This document shows, in pieces, positions 21,343-30,840 of a stretch of 64,000 nt of DNA. The notes below the pieces were generated by a model. It was given only the letters and a program-made list of their open reading frames with translations, searched no databases and was not told the DNA's origin. Source of the DNA: Burkholderiales bacterium (lineage in GTDB: Bacteria > Pseudomonadota > Gammaproteobacteria > Burkholderiales > Burkholderiaceae_C); assembly GCA_016191525.1 (NCBI GenBank), contig JACPOK010000019.1, positions 744,001 through 808,000 of the forward strand. Reading direction: 5' to 3'. The position numbers were made by a program, and so were the translations under genes. Positions within the stretch are counted from its first letter, which is position 1. Each line of letters begins with the position of its first letter.

Positions 21343-22332
21343 ATGGCCCATCCGCGCGACGTGTTGCTGGGTTCGCAGGCCGGGGGGGCTTTCCTTCCGG
21401 TGTGCGACCACTACAGCGGCGTGGAGGCGCGGATGCGCAAGAGCCTGCAGCTGCAGGCCGAGATGACCGAGGAATTCGGGGCCTGCGTGTTCGACGTCAC
21501 GCTGGACTGCGAAGACGGCGCGCCGGTGGGCGGCGAGGCCGAGCACGCGGCGCTGGTGGTGGCGCTGCTGTCGCTGGCCAGCGACAAGGCCCGGGTGGCG
21601 GTGCGCGTGCACCCGGTTGACCACCCCGCCTTCCCGCAGGACATCGCCACCATCGCCGGCAACGCCGGCAAGCGCCTGTGCCACATCATGGTTCCCAAGG
21701 TCGAGTCGGTGCGCGACGTCGAAGCCGCCTGCCTGGCGCTGGACGCCGCCGGCGCCGCCCACCTGCCCGTGCAGGTGCTGATCGAGTCTCCCGCCGCGGT
21801 GCATCGCGCTTTCGACATCGCGGCCCACCCGCGCGTGCAGTCGCTCAGCTTCGGGCTGATGGACTTTGTCTCGTCCCACGGCGGCGCCATTCCCTCGCAG
21901 GGCATGGGCATCGCGGGGCAGTTCACGCACCCGCTGGTGGTGCGCGCCAAGCTGGAAATCGCCTCGGCCTGCCATGCGCACGGCAAGGTGCCCTCGCACT
22001 GCGTGGTGACCGAATTCAAGGATGCAGCCGCCATGCGCTCGGCCGCGCAACGCGCCGCCAGCGAGTTCGGCTACACCCGCATGTGGAGCATCCACCCGGA
22101 CCAGATCAGGCCCATCCTGGAGGCTTTTGCCCCCAGCGCGCAGGAGATCGACGCCGCGACACGCATAACGACGGCTGCCGCCAACGCTGACTGGGCTCCC
22201 ATCAGCTTTGACGGACAGCTGCATGACCGGGCGAGCTACCGGTATTTCTGGCAGGTGCTGGAGAGGGCGCACCGCACCGGAGCCAGGCTCCCCAACGAAG
22301 TGCAGGGCTGGTTCGCAGCCCCGCGCCACTAA
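21343..22332 (+). CDS. HpcH/HpaI aldolase / citrate lyase beta-subunit (CitE)-like protein
   Basis: The 329 residues form a CitE-like TIM barrel with FDVTLDCEDGAPVGGE, the metal-site glutamate in VQVLIESPAAVHRAFDIA and LSFGLMDFVSSHGG. Relatives cleave malyl-, methylmalyl- or citramalyl-CoA or act as citryl-CoA lyases. No citrate lyase alpha, gamma or ligase genes are near, so a free-standing acyl-CoA lyase is more likely than citrate lyase itself. It starts 5 bases after mdh and is probably cotranscribed with it and acnB. The exact substrate cannot be read from the sequence. Confidence 0.87.
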   Translation: MAHPRDVLLGSQAGGAFLPVCDHYSGVEARMRKSLQLQAEMTEEFGACVFDVTLDCEDGAPVGGEAEHAALVVALLSLASDKARVAVRVHPVDHPAFPQDIATIAGNAGKRLCHIMVPKVESVRDVEAACLALDAAGAAHLPVQVLIESPAAVHRAFDIAAHPRVQSLSFGLMDFVSSHGGAIPSQGMGIAGQFTHPLVVRAKLEIASACHAHGKVPSHCVVTEFKDAAAMRSAAQRAASEFGYTRMWSIHPDQIRPILEAFAPSAQEIDAATRITTAAANADWAPISFDGQLHDRASYRYFWQVLERAHRTGARLPNEVQGWFAAPRH

Positions 22333-22353
22333 CACTCCCTGGAGACAAGCAGT

Positions 22354-22914
22354 ATGAAAGCCCTTCTCGCATCCCTCTTGATCGCAACCGTGCCCGCCCT
22401 GGCGCTGGCGCAGGCGCCCGCGCCCGCCAAGCCGGCTGCCAAGCCCGCCCCCAAAGCCGCACCCAAGCTCTCGCCTTCGGCCCAGAAAGCGGTGGAAGAG
22501 AACACCGAGATCGACGACGACCCCAACGTGCAGCTCAGCCCCGCCGACCTGGAGATCGCCAAGAAGATCCACACCGGCACCATCCCCTGCGAGCTGGGTG
22601 CCAATGTCATCGTCACCGCTTCCAAGCGGCGCGAAGGCTTCTTCACCATCATCACCCGCGGCCACCGCTTCACGATGCACCCGGTGGAAAGCCGCACCGG
22701 CGCTATCCGCCTGGAAGACCCCAAGGGCGGCGCCATGTGGCTGCAGCTGGGCAACAAGTCGATGCTGATGAGCCAGAAGCTGGGCCAGCGGCTGGCCGAC
22801 GAATGCCAGAACCCCGACCAGGCCGCCATCGCCGAGGCCCTGAAGAAGAACCCGGCACCGAGCTTGCTTGAACCGATACCCACGCCGAAAAGCGCGCCCG
22901 ACGCGGCGAAGTGA
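22354..22914 (+). CDS. Exported protein of unknown function between the CitE-like gene and acnB
   Basis: The 186 residues start with a signal peptide (MKALLASLLIATVPALALAQ) and an Ala/Pro/Lys linker (about 20-45), followed by a soluble domain of about 100 residues. Visible motifs are IHTGTIPCELGANVIVTAS, FTIITRGHRFTMHPVESRTG and AMWLQLGNKSMLMSQKLGQR. Two cysteines (in TIPCELG and DECQNP) could form a disulfide. I do not recognise a named family. It has its own ribosome site and lies 21 bases after the CitE-like gene and 27 bases before acnB, so a periplasmic protein is made together with TCA enzymes. Confidence 0.85.
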   Translation: MKALLASLLIATVPALALAQAPAPAKPAAKPAPKAAPKLSPSAQKAVEENTEIDDDPNVQLSPADLEIAKKIHTGTIPCELGANVIVTASKRREGFFTIITRGHRFTMHPVESRTGAIRLEDPKGGAMWLQLGNKSMLMSQKLGQRLADECQNPDQAAIAEALKKNPAPSLLEPIPTPKSAPDAAK

Positions 22915-22941
22915 TTTTTTGATCTGAACGGAGAGAACCCC

Positions 22942-25527
22942 ATGTTGCAAGCCTACGTAGACCATGTCGCCGAACGCGCCGCGCTCGGCATCCCGCCGCT
23001 GCCGCTGTCGGCCAAGCAGACCGCCGAACTGATCGACCTGCTGAAGAACGTGTCCACAGGCGAGGCCGACTTCCTGCTGAACCTGATCACCCACCGCGTT
23101 CCCGCCGGCGTGGACGATGCCGCCAAGGTCAAGGCCAGCTACCTGGCCGCCGTGGCGCACGGCACCGAGAAGTGCATGATCATCAGCCGCGAAAAAGCCA
23201 CCGAGCTGCTGGGCACCATGCTGGGCGGCTACAACATCAGCCCGCTGATCGACCTGCTGGACGACGAGGCCGTGGGCGGCATCGCTGGTGAGGGCCTGAA
23301 GAAAACCCTGCTGATGTTCGACCAGTTCCACGACGTCAAGGAAAAGGCCGACAAGGGCAACGCCAACGCCAAGGCCGTGCTGCAAAGCTGGGCCGATGCC
23401 GAGTGGTTCACCAGCCGCCCCGAAGTGCCGCAAAGCATCAAGGTCAGCATCTTCAAGGTGGCCGGCGAAATCAACACCGACGACCTGTCGCCCGCGCCCG
23501 ACGCCTGGAGCCGCCCCGACATTCCGCTGCACGCGCTGGCCATGCACAAGAACCCGCGCCCCGGCATCACACCTGAAGAAGAAGGCAAGCGCGGCCCCGT
23601 GAAGTTCATCGAAGACCTGCGTGCCAAGGGCAACGTGGTGGCCTACGCAGGCGACGTGGTGGGCACCGGCTCCAGCCGCAAGTCGGCCACCAACAGCGTG
23701 CTGTGGTTCACCGGCCAGGACATTCCGTTCGTGCCGAACAAGCGCTTCGGCGGCGTCTGCCTGGGCAGCAAGATCGCCCCCATCTTCTACAACACGATGG
23801 AAGACGCCGGCGCCCTGCCGATCGAGCTTGACGTGAGCAAGATGGAAATGGGCGACGAGGTCGAGCTGCGCCCCTACGAAGGCAAGGCCATCAAGAACGG
23901 CGAAGTCATCGCCGAATTCAAGGTCAAGAGCGAGGTTCTGTTTGACGAAGTGCGCGCCGGCGGCCGCATTCCGCTGATCGTGGGCCGCGGCCTGACGGCC
24001 AAGGCGCGTGAAGCGCTGGGCCTGCCGCCTTCCACGCTGTTCCGCCTGCCCACGGCGCCCTTCGACACCAAGAAGGGTTACTCGCTGGCGCAGAAGATGG
24101 TGGGCCGCGCCTGCGGCCTGCCCGAAGGCACCGGCGTGCGCCCCGGCACGTATTGCGAGCCGAAGATGACCTCCGTGGGCTCGCAGGACACCACCGGCCC
24201 CATGACGCGCGACGAGCTGAAAGACCTGGCCTGCCTGGGCTTCTCGGCCGACCTGGTGATGCAGTCGTTCTGCCACACCGCCGCCTACCCCAAGCCGGTG
24301 GACGTGAAGATGCACCACGAGCTGCCCGACTTCATCAGCACCCGCGGCGGCGTCTCGCTGCGCCCGGGCGATGGCGTGATCCACAGCTGGCTGAACCGCC
24401 TGCTGCTGCCCGACACCGTGGGCACCGGCGGCGACAGCCACACCCGCTTCCCCATCGGCATTTCGTTCCCGGCCGGTTCCGGCCTGGTGGCGTTTGCCGC
24501 CGCCACCGGCGTGATGCCGCTGGACATGCCCGAGAGCGTGCTGGTGCGCTTCAAGGGCAAGATGCAGCCCGGCGTGACGCTGCGCGACCTGGTCAACGCG
24601 ATTCCCCTGTACGCCATCAAGGCCGGCCTGCTGACGGTGGAGAAGAAGGGCAAGAAGAACATCTTCTCGGGCCGCATCCTGGAAATCGAAGGCCTGCCCG
24701 ACCTGAAGGTGGAGCAAGCCTTTGAGCTGTCTGATGCGTCTGCCGAGCGCTCGGCCGCCGGCTGCACGGTGCACCTGAACAAGGAACCCATCATCGAGTA
24801 CATCAACAGCAACATCACGCTGATGCGCTGGATGATCGCCAATGGCTATGCCGACGGCCGCACGCTGGCGCGCCGCATCGCCGCGCAGGAAGCCTGGCTG
24901 AAAGACCCGCAGCTGCTGGCCGGCGATGCCGATGCCGACTACGCCGCCGTGATCGAGATCGACCTGGCCGACGTGCACGAGCCCATCGTGGCCTGCCCGA
25001 ACGACCCCGACGACGTGAAGACGCTGGCCGAAGTTTCGGGCGCCAAGATCGACGAAGTGTTCATCGGCTCGTGCATGACCAACATCGGCCACTTCCGCGC
25101 GGCTTCCAAGCTGCTGGAAAACAAGCGCGACATCCCCGTGAAGCTGTGGGTTGCACCGCCGACCAAGATGGACGCGGCGCAGCTGACCGAGGAGGGCCAC
25201 TACGGCGTGCTGGGCACGGCCGGCGCGCGCATGGAAATGCCGGGCTGCTCGCTGTGCATGGGCAACCAGGCGCAGGTGAAGGAGGGCGCCACCGTGTTCT
25301 CCACCAGCACCCGCAACTTCCCCAACCGCCTGGGCAAGAACAGCAACGTGTACCTGGGCAGCGCTGAGCTGGCCGCCATCTGCTCCAAGCTGGGCCGCAT
25401 CCCGACCAAGGAAGAGTACATGGCCGACATGGGCGTGCTCACCGCCGCCAGCGACAAGGTGTACCAGTACCTGAACTTCGACAAGATCGACGACTACAAG
25501 AAGGCCGCCGACACCGTCGCGGCCTGA
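22942..25527 (+). CDS. acnB: Aconitate hydratase B / 2-methylisocitrate dehydratase
   Basis: AcnB isomerises citrate to isocitrate and in many bacteria also hydrates 2-methylaconitate. The 861 residues show the AcnB domain order: an N-terminal HEAT-like domain ([20 protein letters not shown]), the swivelling domain with [16 protein letters not shown], then the catalytic core. The [4Fe-4S] cysteines are C711 ([11 protein letters not shown]), C769 and C772 ([12 protein letters not shown]). A GGAGAG ribosome site precedes the ATG. It is the last gene of the mdh operon and ends in a strong bidirectional terminator. A second aconitase (acnA) lies 6.5 kb downstream. Confidence 0.98.
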   Translation: MLQAYVDHVAERAALGIPPLPLSAKQTAELIDLLKNVSTGEADFLLNLITHRVPAGVDDAAKVKASYLAAVAHGTEKCMIISREKATELLGTMLGGYNISPLIDLLDDEAVGGIAGEGLKKTLLMFDQFHDVKEKADKGNANAKAVLQSWADAEWFTSRPEVPQSIKVSIFKVAGEINTDDLSPAPDAWSRPDIPLHALAMHKNPRPGITPEEEGKRGPVKFIEDLRAKGNVVAYAGDVVGTGSSRKSATNSVLWFTGQDIPFVPNKRFGGVCLGSKIAPIFYNTMEDAGALPIELDVSKMEMGDEVELRPYEGKAIKNGEVIAEFKVKSEVLFDEVRAGGRIPLIVGRGLTAKAREALGLPPSTLFRLPTAPFDTKKGYSLAQKMVGRACGLPEGTGVRPGTYCEPKMTSVGSQDTTGPMTRDELKDLACLGFSADLVMQSFCHTAAYPKPVDVKMHHELPDFISTRGGVSLRPGDGVIHSWLNRLLLPDTVGTGGDSHTRFPIGISFPAGSGLVAFAAATGVMPLDMPESVLVRFKGKMQPGVTLRDLVNAIPLYAIKAGLLTVEKKGKKNIFSGRILEIEGLPDLKVEQAFELSDASAERSAAGCTVHLNKEPIIEYINSNITLMRWMIANGYADGRTLARRIAAQEAWLKDPQLLAGDADADYAAVIEIDLADVHEPIVACPNDPDDVKTLAEVSGAKIDEVFIGSCMTNIGHFRAASKLLENKRDIPVKLWVAPPTKMDAAQLTEEGHYGVLGTAGARMEMPGCSLCMGNQAQVKEGATVFSTSTRNFPNRLGKNSNVYLGSAELAAICSKLGRIPTKEEYMADMGVLTAASDKVYQYLNFDKIDDYKKAADTVAA

Positions 25528-25541
25528 AGTTTCAAGCGCAC

Positions 25542-25572
25542 AAAAAAAAGCGGCCCGCGGGCCGCTTTTTTA
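25542..25572. terminator. Bidirectional terminator between acnB and the Gly-rich gene
   Basis: The perfect palindrome GCGGCCCGCGGGCCGC (25550-25565) is flanked by an A-run on the left and TTTTTT on the right, so it works as a rho-independent terminator for acnB rightward and for the gene at 25591 leftward. Confidence 0.9.
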
Positions 25573-25590
25573 TTGCCGAAGCCGCGCCGC

Positions 25591-26493
25591 TCAGTTGCGG
25601 TCGGCGCGCGCCGGGCGGGGCCCCGCGCCCAGCGTCTGCGTGCTGGGGCCGCCGGGCGACATGCCCACTACCGGGCTGGAGCCGCCTGTGCCCACCACGC
25701 GGCCCGAGGCCGGGGTAACAGTTTCGGCAACCGGTGTCGTGGCCGGTGCCACGGCGGTGACAGGGGCGCTGACCACGGAGGGCCCTTGCGCCTGCGCATT
25801 GCTGCTCACGGCAGCGGCGGTGCCCGGCGCCGTGGCCGTGGCCGCACCGGTGCCGCCTTGCTGCACTGCCGTGATGCCGGTGGCCGCACCCGCGCCACCC
25901 GCGGCGCCGCCACCCACACCCGCACTGGCCCCCACGCCAGCGCCAGCGCCAGCGCCAGCACCGGCACCGGCACCGGCACCGGCACCGGCACCTGTGCCCG
26001 CGCCCACACCGGCGCCTACACCCGCGCTCGCACCCACACCCGCGCCTGCACCTGCACCTGCACCTGTGCCTGCACCGACGCCCGCGCCCACACCGGCGCT
26101 GGCGCCTACACCGGCGCTACCGCTGGTGCCCGCACCCACGCCCGCGCCAACGCCCGCACTGGTGCCCGCACTGGCGCTGCCGCTGGTTCCGCCCGCAGCC
26201 GTGCCGCCCGTGCCTGTGCCGGCGCCCACGCCTGCACTGGCGCCTACGCCTGCGCTGGCACCCACGCCGCCTACGCCGCCCACGCCCGCGCTGGCACCCA
26301 CGCCGGCGCTGCCGCCGACGCCCGCGCCGCCCGCAGCGCCACCGGCTGCACCGCCCACGCCGGCGCTGCCGGCCGCGGCCGCGCCACCGTCACCCACGCC
26401 GCCGCCCGCCTGGCCCCAGGCCACACCGCCGAACGCGCCCGTGAGCGCGATGGCGACCAGCGTCATGCCGAACCTGTTCTTGACTGAGTTCAT
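25591..26493 (-). CDS. Exported Gly/Ala/Val/Ser low-complexity repeat protein
   Basis: The 300 residues start MNSVKNRFGMTLVAIALTGA, a signal peptide probably cut after AWGQA. About 200 residues of degenerate GVGASAGVGAG units follow, then a less repetitive tail rich in Val, Thr, Pro and Gly. I prefer this strand over the Pro/Ala-rich frames opposite because it has a signal peptide and a ribosome site (AGGGAG). It also has an ATGA overlap with the PNPOx-like gene upstream. No domain is recognised. The composition resembles glycine-rich surface or matrix proteins; any structural role is a guess. The repeats imply slippage-prone length variation. Confidence 0.75.
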   Translation of the reverse strand: MNSVKNRFGMTLVAIALTGAFGGVAWGQAGGGVGDGGAAAAGSAGVGGAAGGAAGGAGVGGSAGVGASAGVGGVGGVGASAGVGASAGVGAGTGTGGTAAGGTSGSASAGTSAGVGAGVGAGTSGSAGVGASAGVGAGVGAGTGAGAGAGAGVGASAGVGAGVGAGTGAGAGAGAGAGAGAGAGAGVGASAGVGGGAAGGAGAATGITAVQQGGTGAATATAPGTAAAVSSNAQAQGPSVVSAPVTAVAPATTPVAETVTPASGRVVGTGGSSPVVGMSPGGPSTQTLGAGPRPARADRN

Positions 26494-27005
26494 GAATTGC
26501 TCCCTGTAGAAAGCTGTACTTCCTTGTGCTCGCCCATGTCGGTGGGCGGCTTGCCGGTGACGGCGGCCTTGGCCATCTTGAACATCTGCACCATCTGGCT
26601 GTCCTTGGCATCCCAGTACTCGGCGTGGCCGATGTGCACTTCCAGCAGGCCCAGGTCGGGGTCGGCCTCGCCGCCCGGGAACCAGGCCTTCACCATGGGG
26701 TTGAACAGCTCGTGCTTTTTGGCGGGGTCTTCCACCAGGCCGGCCTGGCCCGAGAGGGAAACGTAGCTGTCCTTGCCGGGGTCGGCAAAACTCACGTTGA
26801 CGTTGCCGTCGGCCTGCAGCGACTTGCCCAGTTCGCTTTTCTTCGAGATAAAAAAGTACAGCACGGCGCCGTCGTCCATCGACTTGTTCTGCGCGGTGAG
26901 CGGGTGCGCATGCAGCATGCCGTTGGCATGGCGGTGCGTGAGCATGCCGAACTTGATGTCCTTGATCATGTGCCACAGGGTTTGCTGGGTGGTGTCCTTG
27001 CTCAT
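26490..27005 (-). CDS. Pyridoxamine 5'-phosphate oxidase-like (general stress protein 26 type) protein
   Basis: The 171 residues form a split beta-barrel flavin or F420/haem-binding fold: IKFGMLTHRHANGMLHAHPL, LYFFISKKSELGKSL, VNVSFADPGKDSYVSLSG and VKAWFPGGEADPDLGLLEVH. The AWFP-G block is typical of the Burkholderiales stress-type members. The start MSKDTTQQ at 27005 follows a GGAGG six bases upstream. The gene ends in an ATGA overlap with the repeat-rich exported protein, so the two are translated together. The cofactor and substrate are unknown; family members bind FMN or haem and are often stress-induced. Confidence 0.88.
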   Translation of the reverse strand: MSKDTTQQTLWHMIKDIKFGMLTHRHANGMLHAHPLTAQNKSMDDGAVLYFFISKKSELGKSLQADGNVNVSFADPGKDSYVSLSGQAGLVEDPAKKHELFNPMVKAWFPGGEADPDLGLLEVHIGHAEYWDAKDSQMVQMFKMAKAAVTGKPPTDMGEHKEVQLSTGSNS

Positions 27006-27120
27006 CAGGCCTCCGGAAAATGGTTCATGGAAAGAATGAACCATCGTGACCAGCCCAGCAGGGGGTGGGCGTAGTCAGCAGGCGCGGATGGTTGTGGGTG
27101 GTGACTGACAGCTGGCGCCA

Positions 27121-27184
27121 TTCCAGAGGGAAAAAGGCCCGCAGAGCGCACCACGCCTACGAAGACAGCTATCAAATATGTAGC
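27121..27184 (+). repeat. Dispersed repeat, copy B (17-nt-core family)
   Basis: TTCCAGAGGGAAAAAGGCCC, then GCAGAGCGCACCAC, then CTACGAAGACAGCTAT, ending in the 17-mer GCTATCAAATATGTAGC (27168-27184). The stop codon of the XRE regulator begins 3 bases beyond the core. This is the best-preserved copy in the window. Confidence 0.8.
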
Positions 27185-27186
27185 AG

Positions 27187-28020
27187 CTAAAGCGTGGCAG
27201 CCAGCTGGCGTACCACTTCGCCCGTGAACTCATCCGCAGGAAAAAAAGTCTCCAGCGCCAGTTCCTGCAGCGTCACGTCCACCGGCGTGCCGAAGATGGT
27301 GGTGGTGCTGATGAAGCTCAGCACGCCGTGCGTCGTGCGGAACTTGAATGGCATCACCACGCCCAGGTGCTCGCCTTCCAGGTGCGTGGCATCGGCCGCC
27401 TCGGGCACCGGATAGGCCTGCAGTTCCTCGAGCAGCGTGGCCAGCGTTGCGTCGCCGGTGGCCTGCACCTGCTGGCGCAGCCGCTCGAACAGGTGGGCCC
27501 GCCACTGCGCGAGGTTGACGATCTTCGAAGCCAGGCCCTGCGGGTGCAGCGAAAGCCGCAGCACGTTGACCGGCGGCTGCAGCAGTGAGGCGTCGGCGCC
27601 GGCGAGCAGGTGCGGCAGCATTCGGTTAGCCGCCACCAGGTTCCAGTGCCGGTCCACCGCCAGCGCGGGGTAGGGCTCGTGGCTCTTGAGGATCAGTTCC
27701 ACCGCCTGCCGCGCCGAGGCCAGCGACGGGTCATCGAGCGGGCGCTCGCGGTACATGGGCGCGTAGCCGGCGGCCACCAGCAGCGCATTGCGTTCGCGCA
27801 GCGGCACCTGCAGCCGCTCGGCCAGGCGCAGCACCATCTCGCGGCTGGGCACAGAGCGGCCGGTCTCCACGAAGCTCAGGTGCCGGGTGGAGATGTCGGC
27901 CTCCTGCGCCAGGTCCAGCTGCGACAGGCGCCGGTGCTGCCGCCAATGGCGTAGATGGTCGCCGAAGGGCTGCGGCGCGGCGCGCGGGGCGCGGTGGGCG
28001 GAGTGGGCGGCAGTGTTCAT
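27187..28020 (-). CDS. XRE-family regulator with MmyB-like ligand-binding domain
   Basis: The 277 residues have an HTH at about 17-75 (GDHLRHWRQHRRLSQLDLAQ, ISTRHLSFVETGRSVPSREM). A larger MmyB-like domain follows (PYPALAVDRHWNLVAANRML, LRLSLHPQGLASKIVNL, LSFISTTTIFGTPVDVTL), which in this family has a PAS-like fold proposed to bind fatty-acid-like ligands. It is divergent from a small membrane protein at 28134. The palindrome in between closely matches one in front of the orphan atpE at 56795. The C-terminus stops at a dispersed repeat. Confidence 0.9.
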   Translation of the reverse strand: MNTAAHSAHRAPRAAPQPFGDHLRHWRQHRRLSQLDLAQEADISTRHLSFVETGRSVPSREMVLRLAERLQVPLRERNALLVAAGYAPMYRERPLDDPSLASARQAVELILKSHEPYPALAVDRHWNLVAANRMLPHLLAGADASLLQPPVNVLRLSLHPQGLASKIVNLAQWRAHLFERLRQQVQATGDATLATLLEELQAYPVPEAADATHLEGEHLGVVMPFKFRTTHGVLSFISTTTIFGTPVDVTLQELALETFFPADEFTGEVVRQLAATL

Positions 28021-28051
28021 GGCCGGATGGTAGAGCGAACCGGTCGCCCCG

Positions 28052-28069
28052 CCATTACCTGGCAGGTTA
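28052..28069 (-). promoter_or_regulatory. Predicted operator in the XRE/membrane-protein intergenic region
   Basis: On the minus strand this reads TAACCTGCCAGGTAATGG, an imperfect palindrome (ACCT-N3-AGGT core) 32 bases before the XRE start. It agrees in 15 of 18 positions with 56725-56742, upstream of the orphan atpE. Confidence 0.6.
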
Positions 28070-28133
28070 TCGACGGGCGGCGCCCCCGGCGAAATCATGG
28101 CGGCATTCATCAACCACTCCCAAGGAGTCCGCC

Positions 28134-28538
28134 ATGTCGATCTTTGCTTCCCCCAAGTTCCTGCGCAATGTACTGTTCGCTGATGCCGCCTCGTGCCTGG
28201 CCACCGGCGCGGCACAGTTGCTGCTCACCGGCTGGCTGGCGCAGCAGCTGAACCTGCCGGTCATGCTGCTCACTGGTACCGGCGTGTTCCTGCTGGCGTA
28301 CGCAGCCGCCGTGGCCTTCATCGCCACGCGGGACCGCTTGCCGCGCGCCATCGTCTGGTTGCTGGTGATCGGCAACCTCGGCTGGGCGGCGGGCTGTGTT
28401 GCGCTGCTGGCCAGCGGTTTCGTCGCACCCACGGCGCTGGGCACCGCCTGGGTGCTGGCGCAGGCGGCCACGGTGGCGGTGCTGGCCGAGCTGCAATGGA
28501 CGGGGTTGCGCCGGGCGCCGGTGGCCGGCTGGGCGTGA
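28134..28538 (+). CDS. Small four-helix membrane protein of unknown function
   Basis: The 134 residues have four predicted membrane helices (about 14-36, 42-63, 70-93, 100-121) with an Arg-rich loop (ATRDRLPRA) between helices 2 and 3. It starts MSIFASPKFLRNVLFADAAS. I do not assign a family with certainty. It is divergent from the XRE regulator and shares the operator-like palindrome at 28052, so it is the regulator's most likely target. Confidence 0.8.
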   Translation: MSIFASPKFLRNVLFADAASCLATGAAQLLLTGWLAQQLNLPVMLLTGTGVFLLAYAAAVAFIATRDRLPRAIVWLLVIGNLGWAAGCVALLASGFVAPTALGTAWVLAQAATVAVLAELQWTGLRRAPVAGWA

Positions 28539-28580
28539 CACCGGTTTCTTGTATGCTGTCCCTCCCCTATGGAGAGACAG

Positions 28581-29663
28581 ATGACACGCGTTTTCAATTT
28601 CAGCCCCGGACCCGCCACCCTGCCTGAAGCCGTGCTGCGCAAGGCAGCCAGCGAAATGCTGGACTGGAACGGCTCCGGCATGTCGGTGATGGAGATGAGC
28701 CACCGCGGCAAGGAGTTCATCGGCATCCATGCCGAAGCCGAGAGCCTGCTGCGCGAGCTGATGGGCATTCCCGCCGGCTACAAGGTGCTGTTCATGCAGG
28801 GCGGCGCCATCGGCGAGAACGCCATCGTGCCGATGAACCTGATCGGCAAGACCGGCAGCGCTGACTACATCACCACCGGCGACTGGTCCAAGAAGTCGAT
28901 GAAGGAAGCCAGGACCTTCGGCAAGATCAACGAGGCCGCCTCCAGCGAAGCCAGCAAGTTCACCGCCATCCCGAAGCAGGCCGAATGGAAGCTCGATGCG
29001 GGCGCCTCCTATGTGCACATCTGCTCAAACGAAACCATAGGTGGCGTGGAATACCACTGGACCCCCGACACCGGCAGCGTGCCGCTGGTGGCCGACATGT
29101 CGTCCAACATCCTGTCACGCGCCATCGACGTCAGCAAGTACGGCCTGATCTACGCCGGCGCGCAGAAGAACATGGGGCCGTCGGGACTCACAGTGGTGAT
29201 CGTGCGTGACGACCTGATCGGCCATGCGCTGCCCATCACGCCCAGCGCCTTCAACTACAAGATGCAGGCAGAGAACGATTCCATGTACAACACGCCGCCG
29301 ACCTACGCGATCTACATCGCCGGCCTGGTGTTCCAGCACGTCAAGGCGCTGGGCGGCATGAAGGCGATGGAAGCGCACAACAAGGCCAAGGCCGCCGTGC
29401 TGTACGACTACCTGGACGACAGCGCGTTCTTCAGCAACCCGGTGGCGAAGGAAGACCGTTCCCTCATGAACGTGCCCTTCAAGCTGAAGGACGAATCGCT
29501 GGATGAGGCCTTCCTCAAGGGCGCCCAGGCCAGGGGCATGATCCAGCTCAAGGGCCACCGCTCGGTGGGCGGCATGCGTGCCTCCATCTACAACGCCATG
29601 CCTATCGAGGGCGTGCAGGCGCTGGTGGCTTACATGAAGGATTTCGAGGCGAAGAATGCCTAG
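28581..29663 (+). CDS. serC: Phosphoserine aminotransferase
   Basis: SerC makes 3-phosphoserine from 3-phosphohydroxypyruvate and glutamate (serine synthesis, and also the PLP pathway). The 360 residues start [20 protein letters not shown]. An upstream in-frame ATG at 28569 is rejected, because the GGAGAG that follows it is the ribosome site of 28581. The PLP lysine is in [12 protein letters not shown]. It overlaps serA by 8 bases. In many Burkholderiales serC is followed by pheA; here it pairs with serA. Confidence 0.96.
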   Translation: MTRVFNFSPGPATLPEAVLRKAASEMLDWNGSGMSVMEMSHRGKEFIGIHAEAESLLRELMGIPAGYKVLFMQGGAIGENAIVPMNLIGKTGSADYITTGDWSKKSMKEARTFGKINEAASSEASKFTAIPKQAEWKLDAGASYVHICSNETIGGVEYHWTPDTGSVPLVADMSSNILSRAIDVSKYGLIYAGAQKNMGPSGLTVVIVRDDLIGHALPITPSAFNYKMQAENDSMYNTPPTYAIYIAGLVFQHVKALGGMKAMEAHNKAKAAVLYDYLDDSAFFSNPVAKEDRSLMNVPFKLKDESLDEAFLKGAQARGMIQLKGHRSVGGMRASIYNAMPIEGVQALVAYMKDFEAKNA

Positions 29664-30840
29664 CCCGTACCGGGTGCTGGTCCTCAACCAGATTTCGGCC
29701 AACGGCCTGCAACGCCTGCCCTCAGGCAGCTACCTGACGGGCAAGGACCTGAGCGAGCCCGACGCGGTGCTGGTGCGCTCGGCCGACATGCACGCGATCG
29801 ACATTCCCGCCAGCGTGAAGGCGATCGGCCGCGCCGGCGCCGGCACCAACAACATCCCCGTGAAGGCCATGAGCGCGCGCGGCGTGCCGGTGTTCAATGC
29901 GCCCGGCGCCAACGCCAACGCCGTGAAGGAACTGGTGCTTACCGGCATGCTGATGGCGGCGCGCAACATCGCGCCGGCGCTGTCGTTCGTCGGCAAGCTG
30001 GACCCGGCCGCCGCAGACCTGGACAAGCAGGTGGAAGACGGCAAGAAGAATTTCGCCGGCTTCGAGCTGGCGGGCCAGACGCTGGGCATCGTGGGCCTGG
30101 GCAAGATAGGCTGCCTGGTGGCCGACGCCGCCATCAAGCTGGGCATGAACGTGATGGGCTATGACCCCGAGATCACGGTGGACGCCGCCTGGAGCCTGCC
30201 GGCCCAGGTGAAGAAGGCGGCCAGCGTGGCCGAAGTGCTGAAGAACAGCAACTTCGTCACGCTGCACGTGCCGCTGGTGGAAGCCACGAAGCACCTGGTG
30301 AACGAGCAGAACGTGGCCCAGATGCGCCCCGGCGCCGTGCTGCTGAACTTCTCCCGCGAAGGGGTGGTGAGCGAAGCCGCCGTGCTGGCCGCGCTGGATG
30401 CGCAGCAGCTGGGCTGGTATGTGTGCGACTTTCCGGGCGGCAGGATCCTGCGGCACGCGAAGGTGGTGGCACTGCCGCACCTGGGCGCCTCCACCCGCGA
30501 GGCGGAAGAGAACTGCGCCATCATGGTGGCCGACCAGTTGCGCGACTACCTCGAGCACGGCAACGTGGCCAACGCGGTGAATTTCCCCAACGTCAGCATG
30601 GCGCGCGAGTCGAACTACCGCGTGGCCATCGCCAATGCCAACGTGCCCAACATGCTGGGCCAGATCTCCACCGCCATGGCGCAGGCGGGCCTGAACATCC
30701 ACAACATGGTCAACAAGTCGCGCGGCGACATGGCCTACACGCTGGTGGATGTGGACAGCCCGGCGGGCGATTCGGTGATGGCGGCCCTGAAGGGCATCAA
30801 CGGCGTGCTGGCCGTGCGCTACCTGCCCGCGCCCGCCTGA
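29656..30840 (+). CDS. serA: D-3-phosphoglycerate dehydrogenase (short form with ACT domain)
   Basis: SerA oxidises 3-phosphoglycerate, the first step of serine synthesis; SerC uses its product. The 394 residues show a 2-hydroxyacid dehydrogenase fold with the NAD motif [17 protein letters not shown], the catalytic arginine region [10 protein letters not shown] and the histidine in [15 protein letters not shown]-terminal ACT domain follows (about 325-394, [20 protein letters not shown]), which commonly gives serine feedback control. It overlaps serC (8 bases) and converges with the histidine kinase (22-base overlap of the 3' ends). Confidence 0.93.
   Translation: MPSPYRVLVLNQISANGLQRLPSGSYLTGKDLSEPDAVLVRSADMHAIDIPASVKAIGRAGAGTNNIPVKAMSARGVPVFNAPGANANAVKELVLTGMLMAARNIAPALSFVGKLDPAAADLDKQVEDGKKNFAGFELAGQTLGIVGLGKIGCLVADAAIKLGMNVMGYDPEITVDAAWSLPAQVKKAASVAEVLKNSNFVTLHVPLVEATKHLVNEQNVAQMRPGAVLLNFSREGVVSEAAVLAALDAQQLGWYVCDFPGGRILRHAKVVALPHLGASTREAEENCAIMVADQLRDYLEHGNVANAVNFPNVSMARESNYRVAIANANVPNMLGQISTAMAQAGLNIHNMVNKSRGDMAYTLVDVDSPAGDSVMAALKGINGVLAVRYLPAPA

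Noticed and set aside
25900..26340. Regular GC-rich repeats that might be a CRISPR array or minisatellite
   Set aside because: They are degenerate codons for GVGASAG-like units inside one reading frame.
25573..26509. Two Pro/Ala-rich plus-strand frames opposite the repeat protein
   Set aside because: The minus frame has a signal peptide, a ribosome site and an ATGA link to its neighbour; the plus frames have none.
27006..27120. Possible small RNA or promoter upstream of the PNPOx-like gene
   Set aside because: I see no convincing hairpin with a T-run and no -35/-10 pair in these bases.
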